Positions 56,895 through 64,000 of a stretch of DNA of 64,000 nt are shown here, piece after piece (position 1 is the first letter of the stretch; each line of letters starts with the position of its first letter). The DNA is from Gordius sp. MW1 (taxonomy: Eukaryota > Nematomorpha > Gordioida > Gordea > Gordiidae). The notes under the pieces are model-generated. The model searched no databases. It saw nothing but the letters and a program-made list of their open reading frames with translations, and was not told the origin of the DNA. A program made the translations under genes and the position numbers. The stretch is from assembly GCA_964036665.1 (NCBI GenBank), contig OZ038530.1, positions 15,695,001-15,759,000 on the forward strand, read 5' to 3'.

Positions 56895-57990
56895 CTATTG
56901 TAATTTAAAGGCTTTTATTTTGGGCATATGAGCCTTATTATGCAAATGAAGGCACAACTTTTTAACCGGAATGTGAAGACAGTATTTTACCCAATCTAAG
57001 AATCGCTTAGTTAACTTTATACCAATATTAAAGGAAACGTCGGCAGCGGTAAATACCACCGGGAAGCTGTGCACTAATGAGCACCATGAAATTGGAACAG
57101 AATGTATAAATGGGAGTGCTGATATAGAGAGTGGCATAAGTGAAAAACTCGAAGGATTATCAAGTATCAGGAAGTTAAAGAGAATCATGAAGGGGTCAAC
57201 AGGCTTTTGTGCACATTAGTCAATATGAGAGAAAATAAAAGGAGCAATGCGGTACTTTAAGTAGTCATAAAAGAAATGGATCAAACCTTATTCAAGTCAA
57301 AGAAAGTGATGGAAACAGGCGCGTAGCCAGGATTTTCTTCCGGGGGGGGAGAAATTTCCAAATTTTTTTTGTAACATTATTATTTCAACATCAAAAAAAA
57401 TAAACATTAAATATTTTTTTTCGGGGGGGGGGGGGAATTTCCCGCCCCCCCCCCGGCTAGGCCACTGAATGGAAAGGTTGAAAGGATATTTCAATTTATG
57501 AATGTTGCGAATGACAAAAAAATATTTTCCCGATATAGAACTAAATACAACTATAGTCGCATTCTTTTAGGATTATAAAGTTGAGGAACAATTGAAAAAA
57601 TTGTAGAAAAATAATGGACCAGACGGAGGATAGATTATAGCCAACTGAGGAAGGAGTCACGTCTATGACGAGCCTAATTAACAACAAATTGGCATTCCAA
57701 TCAATAGAAAGTAATCATTATTAAACCCTTATAGTGGACCCTCAAAAATATGGCAAGACGTTTCAAGCTAACTTGCCACCGCTTTAAATTTACGAAAAAT
57801 TTTAATAATGCTTCGATTTGTCACAGGCAAATGCAGAATGGGCTCGATTTTCGAACGAGATGAATGATGTTTGTTATGGCAGAACATAATATATACATAA
57901 GGTCTTTATCGACTTGGAATATGATTATGACACAGTGCCTCGCGATTTAATATGGTGGTGCTTGTGAAGACGAATTTACTGACGCAAATG
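56895..57990 (+). pseudogene. Decayed RTE-like LINE, plus strand
   Basis: Translated pieces include NTTGKL..NEHHEIGTECINGS near 57050-57120 (linker) and FIDLEYDYDTVPRDLIWWC near 57910-57970 (RT motif A region, compare INLKKAYDTIPRDLIWWC in the minus-strand copy). Many stops and frameshifts. It is interrupted by a MITE at 57316-57467 and abuts the LINE end at 58032. Confidence 0.75.
57316..57467. mobile_element. hAT-like MITE inside the LINE remnant
   Basis: Left end CAGGCGCGTAGCCAGG, right end read inward CAGTGGCCTAGCCGGG. Flanks GATGGAAA and AATGGAAA (57308-57315, 57468-57475) match at 7 of 8. It dates after the LINE it interrupts. Confidence 0.85.
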
Positions 57991-58031
57991 TACCGCTAAT
58001 ACATTTTAATTTTCACTTTCCTGCCTAAAAA

Positions 58032-58656
58032 TCACAGTGTTTACGTATGTCCATAGACTAGATAGATTGTTCATACCATATGTTCTTTCTTCTTTATCAG
58101 TTATTCGGTCCCACAGTCGTGGGGTTCATTTTGATTCGTTTCTTCCATCTTGACCGAGTGAGTGCCATGTCTTGAGTAATCTCTTTAGTTTTTAAAACTT
58201 AATCGACTTGCCCTTTCCACGTGACACGGGGTCGTCCTCTTCGTCTCTTTCCCGGTACCTCCTTGTCCAGTACTTTTCGATTTACGTCATCCGTGTCGCT
58301 TCTTAGTATATGCCCATACCACCTTAGCCGATTTTCGATAATCATGTCCGCCATAGGTTAAATACCCATTTTTGTCATGAGAAAGTCATTCGTCATATGG
58401 TCGAGCTTAGTATACCCTAAGCTCCACCGTATCATTCTCATCTCTGTGGCTTGTAATAGCTTTCCTTCCGTGGTGTTTAATGCCCATGTTTCATCTCCAT
58501 AAAGTAACACCGGTCTTACGATGGATTTGTAAGCTTTGCTCTTCAACCAGATTGGCATTTTCCAGTCGCACATTACACCGGATATACTTCGCCATTTAAG
58601 CCATCTTTTTTGGATGAGGGCATTGACTTCCGTTGCGCAACCTCCCTCTAGATGTA
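58032..58656 (-). pseudogene. RTE-like LINE 3' fragment (5'-truncated copy)
   Basis: This 625-bp stretch is nearly identical to 58771-59394 and has the same orientation and 3' boundary (CACTGTGA on the sense strand). It encodes the C-terminal end of the LINE protein, including LLYGDETWALNTTEGKLLQA and LDHMTNDFLMTKMGI. In this copy the LLYGDETWAL reading frame is intact, while the longer copy has lost one base there. Confidence 0.85.
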
Positions 58657-58739
58657 TTGTATTTAACCAATATGTCTTTCTTTATTTATATACTTCGCTT
58701 ATTTATGTAACCTTGTTTCGTGAAAATAAACTTTTTAAC

Positions 58740-58770
<31 letters not shown>
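58657..58770 (+). other. AATAAA plus A30 tract between the LINE copies
   Basis: This 114-bp segment has AATAAA at 58725-58730 and a run of 30 A at 58741-58770 on the plus strand. It looks like the 3' end of a retroposed transcript. It is not the tail of the minus-strand LINE, whose tail would read as T here. Confidence 0.6.
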
Positions 58771-58773
<3 letters not shown>

Positions 58774-61700
58774 CAGTGTTTACGTATGTCCATAGACTAG
58801 ATAGATTGTTCATACCATATGTTCTTTCTTCTTTATCAGTTATTCGGTCCCACAGTCGTGGGGTTCATTTTGATTCGTTTCTTCCATCTTGACCGAGTGA
58901 GTGCCATGTCTTGAGTAATCTCTTTAGTTTTTAAAACTTAATCGACTTGCCCTTTCCACGTGACACGGGGTCGTCCTCTTCGTCTCTTTCCCGGTACCTC
59001 CTTGTCCAGTACTTTTCGATTTACGTCATCCGTGTCGCTTCTTAGTATATGCCCATACCACCTTAGCCGATTTTCGATAATCATGTCCGCCATAGGTTAA
59101 ATACCCATTTTTGTCATGAGAAAGTCATTCGTCATATGGTCGAGCTTAGTATACCCTAAGCTCCACCGTATCATTCTCATCTCTGTGGCTTGTAATAGCT
59201 TTCCTTCCGTGGTGTTTAATGCCCATGTTTCATCCCATAAAGTAACACCGGTCTTACGATGGATTTGTAAGCTTTGCTCTTCAACCAGATTGGCATTTTC
59301 CAGTCGCACATTACACCGGATATACTTCGCCATTTAAGCCATCTTTTTTGGATGAGGGCATTGACTTCCGTTGCGCAACCTCCCTCTAGATGTAGCATCG
59401 AGCCGAGGTATGTAAACCTGTCTACTTTTGGGTACTTTAGAGGGTCATCCAGCGATGTGCTGCTTGTACCGTTCATTTCCATGTATACCTTTTTTCGATC
59501 GTTAACCTTTAACCCATATCCAGCTAAGCGCTTTGAACACTTTTCGGTTTCTTCGAATACTTTCTCCCTTGTTTCCTCGCATAGAACTATATCATCGGCA
59601 TATAGCATGCACCATGGCGATGGCTTCTGAATGTCCCTCGTTATCGTGTCTATAATTATATTAAATAAAAAGGGACTTAAAGCAGATCCTTGATGTAATC
59701 CAATTTTAACCCGAAAAGATTTAGAATTTCCAACTGTCGTCCTAACGCAAGGGTTTGAGGCTTTATAAATATTTTTAATAAGCCGTATATATGCGTCAGG
59801 GATATTTTGTTTTCTCATGCACCACCATATTAAATCGCGGGGGATCGTGTCATAAGCTTTCTTCAAGTTGATAAAGACTATATGTAGGGCTTTTCTCTTT
59901 TCACCATATTTATCCATCATTTGTCTTAGTGCGAAGATTGGGTCGCTTGTGGATTTGCGGCCGCAAATCCGAATTGGTTAGTAGATATTTCCATCTCGTT
60001 TTTCAGCCTTATTACTAAAATTCTTTCCATAAGCTTCAAGGAGTGGCAAGTTAGCTTGAGACCTCTGTAATTGCCACAGTTTTGAGGGTCTCCTGTGCCT
60101 TTAAATAAGGGTATAATCGTGCTTGCTCTCCATTGATTAGGAATTCGCTCTTCTACCAATATCTTGTTAAGGAGGTTCGTCATAATGGTAACTCCTTCTT
60201 CACGACATCCGAGCTGGGCCATTTGCTTTTCATTTTTTCATCTTGTTCATTTGTGTCCTAACTTCATCCTCCTGAAAGAGTTCGGCTATACTTATGTTTG
60301 GCGCAATTTTGGGAGGAGAATCTTCAATATTCATAAGTTTCTTAAAATATCCTTTCCACCTTTCTATCACTTCCTTCGGCTTGAATAAGGTTTGACCTTC
60401 TCGTTTTTGACTATTTTAAGAACTCCGACATCGCGACTTATTTTCTCCCTTATCTTTGCCAATTTGTACATAAGACAATCGCCCCCGTTATAATCCAGTT
60501 TTTTACCATCTCGGTGTACGCGGCAGTCTTTGCTATTGCTACGGCCATTTTTGCGGCCCTCTTTGCGTCCCAATATTGTTGATAATCATCCGACTATTTT
60601 GATTTATGCCACCGTCTATATAAATTCTTCTTTCTTTTGATGAAATTTCTAACCGATTGATCCCCCCACCATAGTTCCCTATTCAAAGCTGCCTCCTTTG
60701 GTTTGTCCTATAAAACGAATCGCTGTAGCCCTTAGATAGCGTCTCCCAATAGTCGTCTACGTCCCTTTGCAACTTCCTTGCACCTAAGAGTGAGTTTTGA
60801 TGGTATTTTTCGTTCGTCGACGTATAGGCTTTCGCATTAAATTCGAGATTCATAAACCTTTCTTCTGTCGGGAAATACTCTTCTGGCAAGATCAATAACA
60901 AGAGGACGAGGTTGCCTGGCGATTTCTTCTCCCGGTATTACTTTGCAATCCTTGATACCCCATAAGTCCTTTCGCCGTATAAGCAAATAGTCAATTTGAC
61001 TGAAATGCTTCCCACTTCTATAGGCGTTTTTGAAAATAGGTGTTAAAGATCGCCATGTCATATGCTTGGGTTGGAGTAGTTTTTTCCCTTCTTTGTTCTT
61101 CAGACCATGCTAGCCTCCACGATTGCTTTTATACCCGAGGATATCTTTCCCTAAGTGAGCGTTGAAATTCGCCCCAATAATTAGCCTTTCTTCCTGTCCA
61201 ACTCCTTGTATTTCTTTTTCCAATGAATACAAGAATATGTCTTTCTTTGATTCCATACACCCAATTTGGGGAGCATACGCGCACATAACGGTTAGGAGTC
61301 CACCTTGATCTGCAATCTTCACCCACATTAGTCTGTCGGAACAACGCTTGACTTCCACCACCTTATCCTTGAACGATTCGCTTAGAACGATACCGACCCC
61401 GTTTCTACGATTTGGTGACACACTGTAGAATAGTTTGTTTCCAAGCTTTGGTTCCGTTCCACCCTTCTTTATGGCATTTGTGCGACCTCGATGCTCTTCC
61501 CCGTCCCACATTCCAGCACGTCATTCGCATTATTTCCACAACTAATTTCCTTAATCGACTTCGTTGTGAGTTGGGCAGTATGCCTAGTAAATTTTTTACA
61601 TTACACGGGCGGGGTATGCAATGCGCGTCGTTTGTGGAGGACGCCCTAGCTTTATCTTGTAAAATCTTGTTTGAACCCATATTGAGTTTGTATTTGTTTT

Positions 61701-61840
61701 TAATAGCCGGTTTCCGACCTGACGCCAACCCTCCACTTTTTGCACACGAATTTGGAACCGTCGTAGGAAGTGTGTTATAAGTTCCATATGGGAAATTGTG
61801 TGTCAAACTTTCCTCCATTTTGAAGACAACAACTGGTGTG
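58771..61840 (-). pseudogene. Near-full-length RTE-like LINE (endonuclease plus reverse transcriptase)
   Basis: Reading from 61840 down, the minus strand gives an endonuclease start (MTCWNVGRGR near 61530), APE-type motifs (LIIGANFNAHLGKD, then SQIDYLLIRRKD near 60990), a linker, and reverse transcriptase. RT pieces are PLFKGTGDPQNCGNYRGLKL (60110-60050), INLKKAYDTIPRDLIWWC (59870-59820), IGLHQGSALSPFLFN (motif B) and CMLYADDIVL (motif C, catalytic DD near 59605). The C-terminal end matches the fragment at 58032-58656. Several frameshifts break it, for example near 59920-59960 and 59233. Such APE/RT LINEs are placed in the RTE group by domain order; the clade is tentative. Confidence 0.88.
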
Positions 61841-61865
61841 TTTCAACCATGTTATTTTGCGTTAT

Positions 61866-61980
61866 AACAAGGGGGGGTCGAAACAATCGAAGGTTTAATT
61901 AGGGAGGGGGGCAAAACATAATTTTTTTCAATTTTTAAGGCTTTTTGCATTGAGGGCGGCCCCCCCTGGCTACGCCCATG
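61866..61980. mobile_element. hAT-like MITE, copy 19, left end missing
   Basis: The right end CTGGCTACGCCCATG and the interior (GGTTTAATTAGGG, G run, CAAAACATAATTTTTTTC) match the second subtype. The left TIR is gone; the element begins near the 5' end of the LINE. Confidence 0.75.
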
Positions 61981-63412
61981 GTCAATTACCTTACTCACTA
62001 GTTTATAAATATGAACCAAATTCAATAAATTATTATGCAAAAATAGATAACGATATTATTAAACAAACTTTCACCACAGTTTTACATTTTTAATTTTTAT
62101 GTATTGTGTAAAAATTTTTATAGCATGCTGTTTTTGATATCTACCCAATTCAATATCTTTTTTATTTAACCCTTCAAAATATCTATATAATCACTGCCTT
62201 ACCATGTTATCATTAAAATAGCGGGAAAAATGGTACATATTTTGTGCGTTGATGAGCAGTCTATCTAGTCTATGCGTATGTCACAAAAATGCTTAAATAT
62301 GCTGAATAACATTCACTAGCCTCTTCGATTTTATCTTAGCCATTACTTATCTCTTCTACCTTAAGGGTCTCTTTATATTTGTACCAGTCGCCTTTGTTAG
62401 CAGCATATGTCCCTCAGTATGCCATTTACATTATGAATGCTTTAAAATGGTTTTAGTGACGAGATGTTAGATATGGCTTTTGTACGTTATTCAAAATTCA
62501 TCGCTTTCGAAGAGGGCACTGATACTGACTGAGAAAAGAAGGAGTAAATTCTAAAAATTATAGAAGGGCAAATGATTTACAACGCCAGAATTAAAAGAAA
62601 GCAAACATTAAAGCCTTATTTTTACCAAAATATAAACAATAGATGTTTGAAGCGATGCTAGTGCACCATTTTAGTTAAAGGCGAATGAACTAAATACGTT
62701 AGGCCAGGCTCGGGCCAAAAATTATAATTGGGTCGACCCAGGCCCGAGGCATAGTTTAGCTAAGAGAGTTTACCAAGTATTTAACATACCGCAAACCCGT
62801 ACTTGGACGTTCGTGAAGAGTGATAGTTTTTTATAAATAGGATTTCGATATTTATAAATATCCTATGGAATTAGTGAATTGCATATAAATTTAAACTGCT
62901 ATAGTATTTAAACAACTATCTAGAATTAAATGATTTCTTACACAAACCTATAAGAGGCGTAAAACTATGTTAAAAATCTGGTATGCGTTCATTTTTTTAT
63001 GTCAAACTTATAATGATTTTAAGAATGGGGTCGCTATACCCCACAATCACAACCCTGCTCAGGATTGAGATTTTTACAGGTATCCTTGAGGGTTATATCT
63101 TAATATAGCTATATTAATTGCTATGCAATTTATAGGCTCGCTTTTTTATTATATTATATCTATCTGGTACTAAATATAGACAAAGTAGCTTTAATAAAAA
63201 TGAAATTTCATAAAGGATTTGAAGATGCTGAATTATGTTTAAACAATAGACTTTGTGTGTGAGTATTTTTGTAAGAGTTATTGCTGGCTGTGAACCTAAT
63301 ATAGGGATAGTAAGGAATAGTAATCAGAGGTGGGTGGGCAGGACGTTAAATGCTCTCATGGAGTGCAGTATGTATTTGTAAGCTTGAATAGGAGGAAACA
63401 AGGCATACAAAC
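61981..63412. other. Intergenic sequence
   Basis: No gene recognised. A short GC-rich patch at 62701-62755 with CTCGGGCC and GGCCCGAGG may be a further remnant of the CGGGC-rich element. Confidence 0.45.
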
Positions 63413-63856
63413 CAGAGACCCGATTTGCCCGGCCCGGCCCGCTATCTGCCCAACCCACGGGCCGGGCCGTGCAACTGTCGTAAATTTTGACTTTCGGGCG
63501 GGCCCGGGCGGGCACCGTTACAAGATTCGGGCAATTCGGGCTCAATTTTGTTTTTAAAATAATGTTTTATATTGCTTTTGTCTATATTTTGTCACTTTTT
63601 AATTTTATTTCATAATGTTTGTTAGTCCTAGCTCTCATTCAAAGAAAAAATCAAAAATTAAGATATTTAAAAAAAATATAACTATATTGGTGCTAAAAAT
63701 TTTAAAAAACACCATTTCGGGCCGGGCAGCTCTGATAGTTCGGGCATTGTCGGGCGGACAAATAGAAGAGTTCGGGCGGGCTAGGGTGGGCAGATTTATT
63801 ATAAAATCGGGCCGGGCCGGGTTCGGGCAGAAAAATTCTTACAAATCTGACCTCTG
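63413..63856. mobile_element. CGGGC-rich hAT-like element, 444 bp
   Basis: Ends read inward as CAGAGACCCGATTTG and CAGAGGTCAGATTTG. The 8-bp target duplication ATACAAAC is perfect (63405-63412, 63857-63864). The outer parts consist of irregular repeats of TTCGGGC and GGGCCGGGCC, and the middle is AT-rich. ORFs across it (63324-63857) are composition artefacts. Confidence 0.9.
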
Positions 63857-64000
63857 ATACAAACAGATAGGGGGGGGGGGGGGGCTCGGGACTTGATCAT
63901 GAAAAGATTTTACCAAACACGGTCCCCCTTCCATTCCCAAATTGTATTGCAAAAATATTCATATTATGGTAAGTAATTTTTTTTCTATTTTTATATTCTA

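Noticed and set aside
58741..58770. A30 as the tail of the adjacent LINE
   Set aside because: The LINE lies on the minus strand, so its own tail would appear as T on the plus strand.
63324..63857. ORFs of 73-80 residues across the CGGGC-rich element
   Set aside because: They follow the GC-rich repeats and have no domain; composition artefacts.

Overview
The window is eukaryotic and animal: strongly AT-rich, with three spliced host genes and many transposable-element remnants. A cytoplasmic-type intermediate filament protein argues against an insect. With compact introns and RTE-type LINEs, it suggests a non-arthropod protostome, possibly an ecdysozoan such as a nematode or nematomorph relative. 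That placement is inference.

Host genes. (1) 624-1210, minus strand: first coding exon of an intermediate filament protein (head, coil 1A, start of coil 1B); the gene runs off the left edge. (2) 15705-21012, plus: a complete 14-exon CCT6 (TCP-1 zeta) chaperonin gene. The exons reconstructed here give 532 residues. Seven of its introns are 35-44 bp and one has a GC-AG boundary. (3) 42210-50509, plus: a GATA transcription factor in four coding exons, with both zinc fingers, 788 residues as modelled. Its last intron is about 5.1 kb and holds several mobile elements.

Mobile elements fill much of the rest. 12287-14191 is a 5'-truncated LINE with an intact reverse transcriptase and an R2-like C-terminal nuclease region. 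26061-28882 is a full-length piggyBac flanked by TTAA, its transposase broken by one frameshift in a T run. 56895-61840 is a cluster of RTE-like APE/RT LINEs in both orientations; older pieces lie at 9660-10560, 11280-11790 and 21700-22390. About 19 copies of a short element with CATGGGCGTAGCCAG ends are scattered across the window. Many have clear 8-bp target duplications, which points to hAT-type mobilisation. Related longer elements with CAGG ends, a CGGGC-rich hAT-like element and one TA-flanked mariner-like MITE are also present.

The three host genes show no sign of working together. The most distinctive features are the very short CCT6 introns, the compound 1.47-kb element at 51466-52937 with palindromic tandem units, the chimeric MITE at 29199-29433, the doubled left end of the piggyBac, and a 32-bp tandem array at about 30595-30740. 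I found no clearly new multi-gene system.
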